Below are positions 8,464 through 15,736 of a DNA stretch of 64,000 nucleotides, piece by piece. The translations under genes were made by a program, and so were the position numbers. Origin of the DNA: Candidatus Poribacteria bacterium (GTDB lineage: Bacteria > Poribacteria > WGA-4E > WGA-3G); NCBI GenBank assembly GCA_009841255.1, contig VXMD01000004.1, positions 1-64,000 on the forward strand, read 5' to 3'. Below the pieces are notes generated by a model, which worked only from the letters and a program-made list of their open reading frames with translations, did no database searches and was not told where the DNA came from. Positions within the stretch are counted from its first letter, which is position 1, and every line of letters begins with the position of its first letter.

Positions 8464-9306
8464 TTAAGATAAGGTTTTTCGTTGAAATTCGAGAGGTGTC
8501 AGATACCCTAACGCCGAATGTGGGCGTTTCTGGTGATACACCTGTCTGATAAACTGCCCGATGCGTTCTCGAGCCTCGGTAATATCCTCGTAGTCGTTGA
8601 GGTGAACTTCTTCCTCCTTCAGCGTTCGGATCAACCTTTCGGCATATCCGTTCTCCCAAGGATGCCCGCGACGTGCTAATGAAATCTGAATACCATGTGC
8701 TTTGAGCGTCGAGATATAAGCTGTTGAAAGATACTGCACGCCTTGATCGCTGTGATGGATCTCTGGAGACCCGTTTTCAAAGAGTGCTTCTTGTAGCGGT
8801 TTCAACGTCAGAGATGTATTCAAATGTGGACTGACCTGCCATCCCCTGATCATTCGGGTGAAGATGTCCATGAGCACAGCGACATAGATGAAACGTCTCT
8901 TGAGACGGACGTAGGTAATATCGCCTACCCAGACTTGATTCTCTCGAGAGATCTCAAGGCTCTGAACTCTATTGCCCCAAGGCTGTTGACCTTCAAAGGA
9001 TCTCGTGGTTTGACAGACGCGTTTCACCGAGACTGAGAGGTTCTCTTCTTTCATCAAGCGGGCAACACGTTTATACCCGGCGGTGTATCCTTGACGCAGT
9101 AGCATCTTTGTGATACGCCGATACCCATACGTCGGATACGCCGCCGCTAACTGCTGTATTTCAACTCGCAAGATGTCTTCAGACGGTTCGCTTTTGGGTT
9201 GATAATAGAAGGTGCTCTTGTTGAAACCCAGCACCTCGCAAATCTGACGCACCGAATACGTCTTGCGCAACGTCTCAACGACGTGTCGCTGTTGAGATGG
9301 ATTCAA
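8464..9306 (-). CDS. IS3-family transposase OrfB (DDE integrase core)
   Basis: 280 residues. It has an N-terminal HTH_21-like region with VCEVLGFNKSTFYYQ-like sequence near 18-34 and the rve integrase core. The catalytic acidic residues are visible: Asp in VWVGDITYV near 126, Asp in IHHSDQGVQYLS near 191, and Glu in NGYAERLIRTLKEEE near 222-236. The nominal start is TTG, but the natural product is probably an OrfA-OrfB fusion. A run of seven A then G (minus strand, 9331 down to 9324) lets ribosomes slip -1 from the orfA frame (caa aaa aag) into the orfB frame (tca aaa aaa ggc). Confidence 0.93.
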   Translation of the reverse strand: MNPSQQRHVVETLRKTYSVRQICEVLGFNKSTFYYQPKSEPSEDILRVEIQQLAAAYPTYGYRRITKMLLRQGYTAGYKRVARLMKEENLSVSVKRVCQTTRSFEGQQPWGNRVQSLEISRENQVWVGDITYVRLKRRFIYVAVLMDIFTRMIRGWQVSPHLNTSLTLKPLQEALFENGSPEIHHSDQGVQYLSTAYISTLKAHGIQISLARRGHPWENGYAERLIRTLKEEEVHLNDYEDITEARERIGQFIRQVYHQKRPHSALGYLTPLEFQRKTLS

Positions 9307-9591
9307 TCCAACAACGTCAATGCCTTTTTTTGAATTTCCAACGCCAGCGTCAACCTCCCAACGAGTTGCTCAAGTTGAGCGATCTGCTCGCTGGAAGCAT
9401 CGGAGTGCTTCTCTGGAGATTCAAAAAAGGTTTCGGCATTTTCAAGAAATTGCCGTTTCCAAGTTGAGACTTGGTTTTCGCTGAGGTTATGGCGGAGGAC
9501 CCCACAGTTCCGCCTGTGAACTTTCACCGCTAAGGGCCTCAAGCACAACTTCTGCTTTAAACTTAGCAGTGAATTTTCTGCGTTTTGCCAT
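9303..9591 (-). pseudogene. IS3-family OrfA, broken by a frameshift
   Basis: The first part (MAKRRKFTAKFKAEVVLEAL...) starts at 9591 and reads the expected helix-turn-helix up to SSQAEL. The rest (RHNLSENQVSTWKRQFLENA through a leucine-rich coiled coil ending ALTLLD) is in another frame. The break is at about 9495-9505, where the sequence reads aactgtggggtcctccgcc. The wild type probably encoded SQAELCRRHNLS. Unless the sequence contains an error, this copy cannot make OrfA or the OrfAB fusion and is likely immobile without help. Confidence 0.8.
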
Positions 9592-9668
9592 CGGAATGCT
9601 CCTTTCAAATAGATTGTCATTGTAGCACAATCTTATATTAGAGAGTGGTCTAAATTTCCGGTGGCAGT

Positions 9669-9909
9669 ACACGGTTTACCCACTCGTCTGGACCTTTCCC
9701 GAAATCCTTTTAGAGCAGTTATTCTTCTAAGCTTCTACAACATTAAACTTTACTTCATGGGCTTCCAGTTTTTCTGCTTGGAATCTGTTATTTATAGCGA
9801 TTCATACATTCATTTCATTATCCTTTATGGTAGGGTGCGTTCGATTTTAGCACGTAGGTTGGGTTGAACGAAACAAGTAAAAGCATCTGTATCAAGGGTA
9901 ACGATCGTT
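9669..9909. other. Intergenic, nothing recognised
   Basis: About 240 bases between the IS3 element and the next gene. It is AT-rich and holds no convincing ORF, RNA or hairpin; the 68-codon plus-strand ORF starting in the IS end is not credible. Confidence 0.5.
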
Positions 9910-10317
9910 TCATGTCTTGAAACGATTCAAAATTTGCGTTAATCCTTCTGGTATCTCACCGCGCTTGATTCTAATTTGGAGATGTGCACTTGCGAGATAC
10001 TCCTGTCCTTCTCGTTTGTCAACACCAACGATAGGCGCCGCTGTGATGTGCATTTCATCTGAAAGCTCTAATGCAAAGTTGAGCGCAACAAAGTCTGGCA
10101 GCCACGCCGTTAGAATCTCGCAAACCTCTTGTGCGATAGGCGAGGTTTCGGATTGCAACTCGGTGTCCTCATAGAGAGTAAATCGGATCACCGCGATTGC
10201 CCAATCCTGTATGAGCGCACGAGCCGTTTCTACTTGTAGCGTTGCACTAAAATCGCCATTCGTGCTATCTTTTGTCGCATCGCAGGCTATCAGTCCCGTT
10301 TTGAGCCGTTCGAGCAA
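9910..10317 (-). CDS. Protein of unknown function downstream of a VapBC-like pair
   Basis: 135 residues, acidic, predicted alpha/beta, not recognised. The start is TTG at 10317 (LLERLKTGLIACD), inside the last codons of the antitoxin-like gene; the reading frame is closed by a stop 21 bases further upstream, so it cannot extend much. Strands such as DWAIAVIRFTLY and EMHITAAPIVG are visible. The overlap with the upstream gene implies co-transcription with the toxin-antitoxin pair. It could instead be the displaced C-terminal part of a longer protein, but no frameshift signature is obvious. Confidence 0.5.
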   Translation of the reverse strand: MLERLKTGLIACDATKDSTNGDFSATLQVETARALIQDWAIAVIRFTLYEDTELQSETSPIAQEVCEILTAWLPDFVALNFALELSDEMHITAAPIVGVDKREGQEYLASAHLQIRIKRGEIPEGLTQILNRFKT

Positions 10318-10553
10318 CGCAATGATCTGCGGTCCTTACCTGCTGCTTTTACACGATCTATTACAAATTCAAGATGTTCGGCTGTAACACTGAATTCGAG
10401 GTATTGCGGCGGCGAAGCGTACTTCTTACCTTTCCGCTTTTCTTCTGCTTCGATCTCTTTTAGATGTTCAAAGAGGTCCCGCACATCCTTGAATTGGGCA
10501 TTGTATTCCTCTTTGATGCGGTAGCATTCTTCGAGGATAGGATCGGGTTTCAT
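10290..10553 (-). CDS. Putative antitoxin of a PIN-domain toxin-antitoxin pair
   Basis: 87 residues. The N-terminus MKPDPILEECYRIKEEYNAQ matches small proteins commonly encoded beside VapC-like PIN toxins of the IETxVVSY type (family knowledge). The body is a charged helix that could wrap the toxin. Its ATG overlaps the toxin stop by 4 bases (ATGA-type overlap), so toxin and antitoxin are translated together with the toxin first. The last 15 residues are Arg- and Ser-rich and overlap the next gene. Confidence 0.65.
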   Translation of the reverse strand: MKPDPILEECYRIKEEYNAQFKDVRDLFEHLKEIEAEEKRKGKKYASPPQYLEFSVTAEHLEFVIDRVKAAGKDRRSLRCSNGSKRD

Positions 10554-11044
10554 AAGTTTACCTCAATGAGTTCTGTAGGTGTGCAAATAATCGTGGCTCG
10601 AAAACCGTTGTCCCTACAGACCTGTTCAATATGATAACGCTTATGCACGTTCGCAATATGTTTATAGTTCCACGTTGCAAGATATTCAATATTATGGACC
10701 GCTGCAATCGCTATATGTGTTGCATCCGCCTCAGCGTTTCGCGGGACTGCTCCGGTATCCAGTAAATTTTGCGTAAGATTTGAAATTGAGCCTGACATTG
10801 GCAATCTGGTTAGATCTGATATAAGGTTGAGTCGATGCCGAGCAGCTTCTGCATCGCTACCCCTAATTTCGGAAATAGTTGTAGGCGAAATTACGAATTC
10901 AAATTTGTCAGCGTGTTCATACCAAAACGGTCGAGTCGCTTGTTGACGAGTGGCTATGGTTGCATTTCGACTGAGACGCGCAGCAAGGTAACTTACAACT
11001 GTAGTCTCAATGTAGACTTTCGGTTTTCTGTCTGTGGATAACAT
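10550..11044 (-). CDS. PIN-domain RNase toxin, VapC-like
   Basis: 164 residues. The PIN fold is indicated by KVYIETTVVSYLAARLS near 9-25, where the first acidic position is Glu, a central acidic residue in SEIRGSDAEAAR near 63-74, and EADATHIAIAAVHNIEYLATWN near 104-125, then YKHIANVHK. Members of this PIN subgroup are predicted endoribonucleases that cleave RNA and are held inactive by a partner (family knowledge). It is first in an overlapping unit with a putative antitoxin and a third gene. Autoregulation is likely for such units, but I see no clear operator upstream. Confidence 0.8.
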   Translation of the reverse strand: MLSTDRKPKVYIETTVVSYLAARLSRNATIATRQQATRPFWYEHADKFEFVISPTTISEIRGSDAEAARHRLNLISDLTRLPMSGSISNLTQNLLDTGAVPRNAEADATHIAIAAVHNIEYLATWNYKHIANVHKRYHIEQVCRDNGFRATIICTPTELIEVNL

Positions 11045-11185
11045 CGCAAAATTGGATTTTTCTGGGTATCTTCCCCAAATAAAGGATATAGGTATATTAC
11101 CCTAAATATTGGGAAATGTCAAGTTTCCGCTGAAAATCAGTTATCAGTCCTCGGTTAATACCATGACTTAGCAACCGCAGAAATT

Positions 11186-11289
11186 TATAGTGGATCCGAA
11201 AAATAAATAGACATTCGCCCCTGCCCTGGTAGGCGAGGTTAGAAACCTCGCCGGTGCAGAGTGTTCTATTAATTCTAAACTTTACTATA
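11186..11289. mobile_element. IS630-related MITE, 104 bp
   Basis: Ends read TATAGTGGATCCGAAAAATA and, on the other side, TTAATTCTAAACTTTACTATA. The right end is almost identical to the right end of the IS630-family element at 50228-50248, and the outer TA at each side fits the usual TA target duplication. It contains no gene, only a central hairpin (GGCGAGGTT at 11232-11240 pairing with 11244-11252). Confidence 0.75.
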
Positions 11290-11349
11290 AAATCTGCTGT
11301 ATATAGCGCAGTATCAAGACTCATAACCTATACTGAAATCCCAGACCTG

Positions 11350-11382
11350 AAACGCCCGAGGTTTAGCGCACCTCGGGCGTTT
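11350..11382 (+). terminator. Perfect GC-rich hairpin with T run
   Basis: A 13-base perfect stem AAACGCCCGAGGT/ACCTCGGGCGTTT (11350-11362 and 11370-11382) has a 7-base loop and T-rich 3' flank on the plus strand. No plus-strand gene is visible upstream, so it may end an unseen transcript or serve as insulation ahead of the sigma factor. Confidence 0.45.
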
Positions 11383-11389
11383 TGTAGTT

Positions 11390-11687
11390 AATCGAGAAAG
11401 TTGCACACACGACTGTGGTTGCCATCTTCACTTTTTTCAGATCATGCACATTTTCTGCGAAAAGAAGGAGTCTTTAAGAAGTGGTTAAGTGCGTGCTTAG
11501 TGCCAATTTTTACACCCATAGGAACGATCCTGAACATTCGGCTCTCTGAGCGCATATTCTTCCTACCTCTATTCCTTCCTTCTTCCAACCTTCCCTTCTG
11601 ATTGCTTTTTCCATAATTTTTTGCATTTTTCTGAACCTTTTGACGATAACGCTTCCTCTATGCCCGAATCCAAACCGGTTATCGCTC
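11390..11687. other. Intergenic stretch with dispersed repeat copy 2
   Basis: About 300 bases upstream of the sigma factor. It contains copy 2 of the 87-bp dispersed repeat at 11521-11609 (compare 5594-5680). Otherwise I see no gene, RNA or clear promoter. Confidence 0.7.
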
Positions 11688-11764
11688 ATGGATAATGATA
11701 TAGCAACAACTGAAAGTTTAGTTCGGCGGCTCCAGACAGGGGATGATAGACCCCTCACCTCAAT

Positions 11765-12253
11765 GTGCTGATGGAACACTACAATCCACGTATCTGGCCA
11801 TTGATTCTTGCAGAATCCCGGAACTACCGAGATGCCGAGGAAATCCTACAGGATACTTGGCTGGCAGTCTGGGAGAATATCGGTGGATTGCGGGATGTAA
11901 GCAGTTTCAGCGGATGGTTACGGAAAATCGCCTATAACCAATGCAGGCGATATTACAACAGCGCATACCATTCGCAAGGCGAACGTCCTTACGAAGATGA
12001 GGCGTTGAAATATCACGCTGATCGAGAATCTGCCATGCTCCTTCGCGAAGAGGAGTTAAAGGCGGACGCGATTGAAACAGTAAAACACCTACCAAGCAGT
12101 CCCAAATATATGCGTGAGGTTGCTGTCCTGTTTTATCTCGACAACATGCCAATAAAGAAGATTGCGGAAGAACTTGAACTGCCGCTTGGCACGGTCAAGC
12201 GCAAACTTCATGAGGCACGCGGACTCCTCCGTAAGGAGTTCAGCGTGAAGTGA
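11765..12253 (+). CDS. ECF-type RNA polymerase sigma factor
   Basis: 162 residues as read from GTG. Region 2 is visible as DAEEILQDTWLAVWENIGG near 23-41 followed by WLRKIAYNQCRRYY. Region 4 is visible as IKKIAEELELPLGTVKRKLHEAR near 132-154, a helix-turn-helix for -35 recognition. The expected first helix is missing in this frame but is readable just upstream in another frame: ATG at 11688 gives MDNDIATTESLVRRLQTGDD before a stop. The original gene was therefore probably 11688-12253 with a one-base change near 11755-11770. No anti-sigma gene follows; the next gene is a small secreted protein. Confidence 0.85.
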   Translation: MLMEHYNPRIWPLILAESRNYRDAEEILQDTWLAVWENIGGLRDVSSFSGWLRKIAYNQCRRYYNSAYHSQGERPYEDEALKYHADRESAMLLREEELKADAIETVKHLPSSPKYMREVAVLFYLDNMPIKKIAEELELPLGTVKRKLHEARGLLRKEFSVK

Positions 12254-12369
12254 GTGAAAGTAGCGGTGGCTGGTTGGATTGTGTTTTGGATTTAGAACAT
12301 ATTTTTGTTTTTGATCCTCGTCATGTTTTGACGCAAAACTTAATTTCCAAACTAAAGGGAGAATTTACG

Positions 12370-12696
12370 ATGCATAAACATTTAGGACTAGCAGCATTGG
12401 CTATACTCATTGCGTTTCTCTTTTATCCTGCTACAATGGCATACGCGCATCTAACTTGGGGTAGTCATCAGCACGATGAAGACGATCCAAATAATACTAC
12501 ATGGGGGGACGCTCTAAATTCGTGGAGTGAGTTTTTCGCACCGGTAACTAAGCCGATAAAGGACACTATCGCTGCGTTTCAACATAGTACGTACACTGAA
12601 AGTACTCCATACTACACTGTAAGTGATATAGGTGGAGGTTTTTATCGTTGTAGTTGCGGTGTGAGTTATAGTTATTATGATTCCCACAGTCATTAA
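12370..12696 (+). CDS. Small secreted His-rich protein, unknown function
   Basis: 108 residues from the ATG at 12370, which has a strong ribosome site (AAAGGGAGA); an upstream GTG at 12250 would add 40 unlikely residues. A signal peptide is clear: basic start MHKH, hydrophobic AALAILIAFLFYPATMAYA, with cleavage likely after AYA. The mature part begins HLTWGSHQHDEDD and ends with a Cys pair (CSCGVSYSYYDSHSH). The His and acidic content hints at metal binding, which is inference only. It follows the ECF sigma factor by 116 bases and may be one of its targets. Confidence 0.65.
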   Translation: MHKHLGLAALAILIAFLFYPATMAYAHLTWGSHQHDEDDPNNTTWGDALNSWSEFFAPVTKPIKDTIAAFQHSTYTESTPYYTVSDIGGGFYRCSCGVSYSYYDSHSH

Positions 12697-12727
12697 TCCT
12701 GCACAAGACGACCGATGATTCCGACAG

Positions 12728-12772
12728 AGATAGGCAGTCAAGAATTTCCTGACGGACTTTGACTGCCTATCT
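12728..12772 (+). terminator. Rho-independent-type hairpin
   Basis: A perfect 14-base stem AGATAGGCAGTCAA/TTGACTGCCTATCT (12728-12741 with 12759-12772) lies 31 bases after the small secreted protein. The 3' flank is weakly T-rich. It would separate the plus-strand sigma unit from the convergent minus-strand gene. Confidence 0.65.
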
Positions 12773-12774
12773 AT

Positions 12775-13038
12775 TCATGGACGAAAAATGATCGCTGCCA
12801 AATACATGCATGCCAACAATAGAAAAATAGCGACGATGTGAAACCAAAGTTTGTCCATCCCAATTTTTTGCATCAACCATGCCATACACGCCCAAACGAT
12901 CCCAACTGAACCGCCCATTTGTAACAAATATGCCTCATCAACACTGCGCAAAGTTGCTCCAATAAAATACATCAGTAAACAAAGGTCAAACACCCTTTCT
13001 CGCCTGCGTTGACTACTCGTTAAAATGCGAAATTTCAT
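12775..13038 (-). CDS. Small membrane protein, unknown function
   Basis: 87 residues from the ATG at 13038, chosen because GGGAGGG lies 6 bases upstream; a longer frame to 13146 has no ribosome site. The start is basic (MKFRILTSSQRRRERVFDL), then hydrophobic segments occur near 19-35, 43-57 and 64-84, giving a probable 2-3 pass inner-membrane protein. No family recognised. It converges on the sigma-factor unit, with the shared hairpin at 12728-12772 between them. Confidence 0.6.
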   Translation of the reverse strand: MKFRILTSSQRRRERVFDLCLLMYFIGATLRSVDEAYLLQMGGSVGIVWACMAWLMQKIGMDKLWFHIVAIFLLLACMYLAAIIFRP

Positions 13039-13490
13039 AACACCCTCCCGATAATTAATAAAGTAAAATTTTGATACCGAATATGTTGGAATCAACCTAC
13101 ATAAGTGATATACCGAATTTCTAGACCCAACCGGAGCATTGTTCATAGCGGATCATCTTCTGAGTTGAGATCTTCCTTCAATGAGGGTGAAATTTCGTGA
13201 AAAGGTTCAGAAAAACGCAGAAATTTCTTGCATCGGGCTGACAGAATTCTCTACCACCACCATTTCTTACGTTCTGATGGAAGCCGCTGCCACTGTCATA
13301 TCCGCCAAGAGAGGAGTCCTGCGGCAATAACACCTAATATCACGTTTTACCACCCTTCATTAAATTTCATTTGTTTGGTTGGAAGATGGGAAGGTAGAAA
13401 GGCTGGGAGCTTCCACGCTTCCAGCCTTCCCTTTTTTCTCTCTGATTCGGAGGACTGGGGGAGCTGTCTTCCAGCCTTCCATTCTGCAGA
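13039..13490. other. Intergenic with GGAAGG-rich hairpins
   Basis: The 450 bases hold no convincing gene. At 13377-13436 there is a purine-rich run with an inverted repeat (AAGGCTGG pairing with CCAGCCTT) followed by CCCTTTTTTC, and a second CCAGCCTTCC at 13471-13480. The composition resembles the dispersed TTCC/GGAA repeat at 5594 and 11521. Confidence 0.5.
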
Positions 13491-14420
13491 TTAAGCGTGC
13501 CGAGGTCCCATCGCAAGGGTAGGATCGTCACCAAGGTTTTCGAGGAGCCATCCGCGCAACGGCACATCGTCTTCGGAAGGAACGTAGCGTCCGTTGTTTC
13601 GGGTGGCGGCGCCGAGCAGTTGCCGCCGGATCGCATCGCACCGATCATAGAGCGGTTCAACCGTCATCTCGTCTTTGGGACGGATCCAACGGTAGCCGTA
13701 ACCGTAGAAGAGTGCCTTCCGAGTCATTTCTGAATTGTTTGGACTCCGCGAGTGCCAGAGGCGTCTATCGAACAGAACGGCGGTTCCGGGTTCCACGCAG
13801 ACCGGCATCGCATCGTCAGGCACATCGTCTGCGGTGGCTTCGCGAGGATCTCGTGCAATTTCCGACAGTGGAACGTCCATATCCGACTTTAGATGGCTGC
13901 CCGGGCGGATGTAGAAGTTACCGCGTCCCGGTTCAGAGACATCCGTGAGGAAATACGCCACTTTCAGGGACAAACGCGGGCGTGGATCGGTTTCCAACTC
14001 GATGTTAACGCGTCCACTGTCTTGGTGCCATTCCAACCACCCTTCGCCTTCCTCAGCATCCGGCGCGGCTGGCGGTTTAACGTGCATATGGGCGTGGTAG
14101 AGATAGATATTCCATCCCAAAATTCCCCAGACTTTCGGTAATGTCGTCGGAAAATCAACGAGGTTCAGGAGCGCGTCGTCGGCACCTAAGAAGTCCGACC
14201 AACCCCACTGTGAACCGGGTTGTGCTCTACCTGAAGCGAGTGATTTGTTGTGCAACGTGTCCACAGCGTGGACGAGTTGTTCCCGCATTTCATCAGAGAG
14301 CGCGTTCGGAACGTATAGGTAGCCTTTTTTTTCGAAGTGCGTGCGCTCCTCTTCTGTAATGAGGTGCGGAAGATACTTCTCAGGCGAAGCTTCCATGCCC
14401 ATCTTAAGAATTTCTTTCAT
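13491..14420 (-). CDS. Phytanoyl-CoA dioxygenase (PhyH)-family oxygenase
   Basis: 309 residues. Members are Fe(II)/2-oxoglutarate-dependent oxygenases that hydroxylate small molecules in the cytosol. The metal-binding HxD is at H132-D134 (WLEWHQDSGR), the distal His is near 223 (LWHSRSPN), and a conserved Arg for 2-oxoglutarate follows near 234. RGNFYIRPGSH near 166-176 is a typical core strand of the double-stranded beta helix. The substrate cannot be predicted. The neighbour downstream of its start is a sugar-phosphate-isomerase-like gene on the same strand, 70 bases away, and the two may be co-transcribed for breakdown of an unusual metabolite. Confidence 0.88.
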   Translation of the reverse strand: MKEILKMGMEASPEKYLPHLITEEERTHFEKKGYLYVPNALSDEMREQLVHAVDTLHNKSLASGRAQPGSQWGWSDFLGADDALLNLVDFPTTLPKVWGILGWNIYLYHAHMHVKPPAAPDAEEGEGWLEWHQDSGRVNIELETDPRPRLSLKVAYFLTDVSEPGRGNFYIRPGSHLKSDMDVPLSEIARDPREATADDVPDDAMPVCVEPGTAVLFDRRLWHSRSPNNSEMTRKALFYGYGYRWIRPKDEMTVEPLYDRCDAIRRQLLGAATRNNGRYVPSEDDVPLRGWLLENLGDDPTLAMGPRHA

Positions 14421-14490
14421 GGTAAATTCTCCTTGATTGCGCCGTTACATTTCTAACGCATCGGGCGTGACTATACAAACATGGGAGCGA

Positions 14491-15354
14491 TTACCGAACA
14501 AACTCCGCGAGGAATTCGCGGGAGCGGCGCAGACCGTCCGATTCTGATTCCCACGTTCGCCAATACCGGTAATCTTCAAGTTCTACACTGACAATGCCAT
14601 CAAAACCCTCGTCTTCCAAGCGTTGAACCACTCTCAGCCAATCCACGATCCCATCGCCAGGGATCGTATAACGCCACCAATCTTCACCGAAACCTTTTGG
14701 GGATTGAAAGCTCGGTCCCAAATTGCCGTGTAGGTAGAGTGCCTCTTCGTCGAAGGCGGTGTCCTTCCCGTGGACGTGTTTAACGTAGGATGCGAATTCG
14801 TTCAGTGTTCGTAAATAATCGATACCGATTCTGACGAGGTGTGATGGGTCGTAGTTGAGTCCTAATCCTGGGGAGTCACATTCCGCGAACATCGCACGCC
14901 ACATCTCCGGTGTACAACCGAGCGCAGGATAGGCGGGACCCGGACCAGGCCATCCCTCTACCGCTATGGTTACACCTTTAGAGGCGGCGAATTCAGCGAT
15001 AGGTGGGACGGTTTGCTTCCAGATGTCAAAGTTTTTTTCTCTGCCGAGACTGGCATCTTCCGGCACAAAGACGCAGAACATGATATGGACGTCATTGTCA
15101 GCGGCGGCTTCAATGGCGGCTTTCGCTGCCGAAGCACCCGCTCTCTGTTTAGATTTTTTCGTGCTGAGTAGATCGCTGACACCCGGGAGATCCGCAGAAC
15201 CGATCACAAGACCGGCATCTCTCGCTGTTTGGACGATTTCAGGGGTCGTTTCTCCAATGTCAACGGCTTCAAACCCGTTATCCGCACACCACTTGCAAAA
15301 ATCTGCGAAGGGTAGTTGTCGAGCGGTTCCGGGAATACGTAATCCTATTTTCAT
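14491..15354 (-). CDS. Sugar phosphate isomerase/epimerase-like TIM barrel
   Basis: 287 residues of the xylose-isomerase-like (AP endonuclease family 2) fold. The chain starts MKIGLRIPGTA with GFEAVDIGETTPE near 29-41 as an early strand. Metal-binding candidates follow the family pattern: Glu in IAVEGWPGPG near 150-159, Asp/His in LNYDPSHLVRIG near 187-198, His in VKHVHGKD near 212-219, and a late Glu in IVSVELEDYRYW near 255-266. The exact substrate is unknown; such proteins act on keto- or phospho-sugars and inositols. It probably shares a transcript with the PhyH-like gene. Confidence 0.85.
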   Translation of the reverse strand: MKIGLRIPGTARQLPFADFCKWCADNGFEAVDIGETTPEIVQTARDAGLVIGSADLPGVSDLLSTKKSKQRAGASAAKAAIEAAADNDVHIMFCVFVPEDASLGREKNFDIWKQTVPPIAEFAASKGVTIAVEGWPGPGPAYPALGCTPEMWRAMFAECDSPGLGLNYDPSHLVRIGIDYLRTLNEFASYVKHVHGKDTAFDEEALYLHGNLGPSFQSPKGFGEDWWRYTIPGDGIVDWLRVVQRLEDEGFDGIVSVELEDYRYWRTWESESDGLRRSREFLAEFVR

Positions 15355-15460
15355 CTTTTTAACTATGGTCCTCTGAGCATCGCTCCCTGTGCAAGCCTAT
15401 AGCGGCTTGCAGGACAATGTTTCGCGATGGTTTCTGGTTAAGTACAAAAGGGTTTCAGGA

Positions 15461-15578
15461 AACCCAAAGGGGTAGCCTGCAACAATACGCAGAAATGCCC
15501 AAGCAAAAACACGCAGGCGGATATACGGGGATAAGGTTATTTGTCCAATTACCCTAACCGAACCGCAAGGAATCATTA
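15461..15578. repeat. 118-bp direct repeat, copy 1
   Basis: Begins aacccaaaggggtagcctgc and ends ccgcaaggaatcatta. The second copy at 15618-15736 is identical except for about two changes at the left edge. Both contain GGCGGATATACG and the CCGAACCGCAAGGAATCATTA end that recurs near 50.28 and 50.40 kb and before the DUF1015 gene. Confidence 0.92.
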
Positions 15579-15617
15579 GTAGTCAGGAGTTAGCAATTGG
15601 TTAAGAGATTTTCGTTA

Positions 15618-15736
15618 AACCCAAAGCGGATAGCCTGCAACAATACGCAGAAATGCCCAAGCAAAAACACGCAGGCGGATATACGGGGATAAGGTTATTT
15701 GTCCAATTACCCTAACCGAACCGCAAGGAATCATTA
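15618..15736. repeat. 118-bp direct repeat, copy 2
   Basis: Near-perfect copy of 15461-15578, separated by 39 bases. Its right edge touches the radical SAM gene: the TAA stop of that gene (minus strand, 15736-15734) lies inside the final TTA of the repeat. The whole 15355-15733 gap is made of these repeats plus short flanks; no gene was seen. Confidence 0.92.

Larger units (their letters stand above)
8431..9665 (-). mobile_element. IS3-family (IS150-like) insertion sequence, complete ends
   Basis: The element is 1235 bp. Imperfect terminal repeats begin GCCACC and share ATTTAGACC: left GCCACCCTTTATTTAGACC at 8431-8449, right the complement of 9647-9665. AGT is duplicated directly outside both ends (8428-8430 and 9666-9668), as expected for a 3-bp target duplication. 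It carries orfA (frameshifted) and an intact-looking orfB on the minus strand. A relic of the same end is at 2895. Confidence 0.88.

Noticed and set aside
11097-11324. 75-codon minus-strand ORF
   Set aside because: Lies across the 104-bp MITE; the protein has no recognisable features.
13228-13494. 88-codon plus-strand ORF between two minus-strand genes
   Set aside because: It reads through hairpin and GGAAGG-rich repeat sequence and has no ribosome site.
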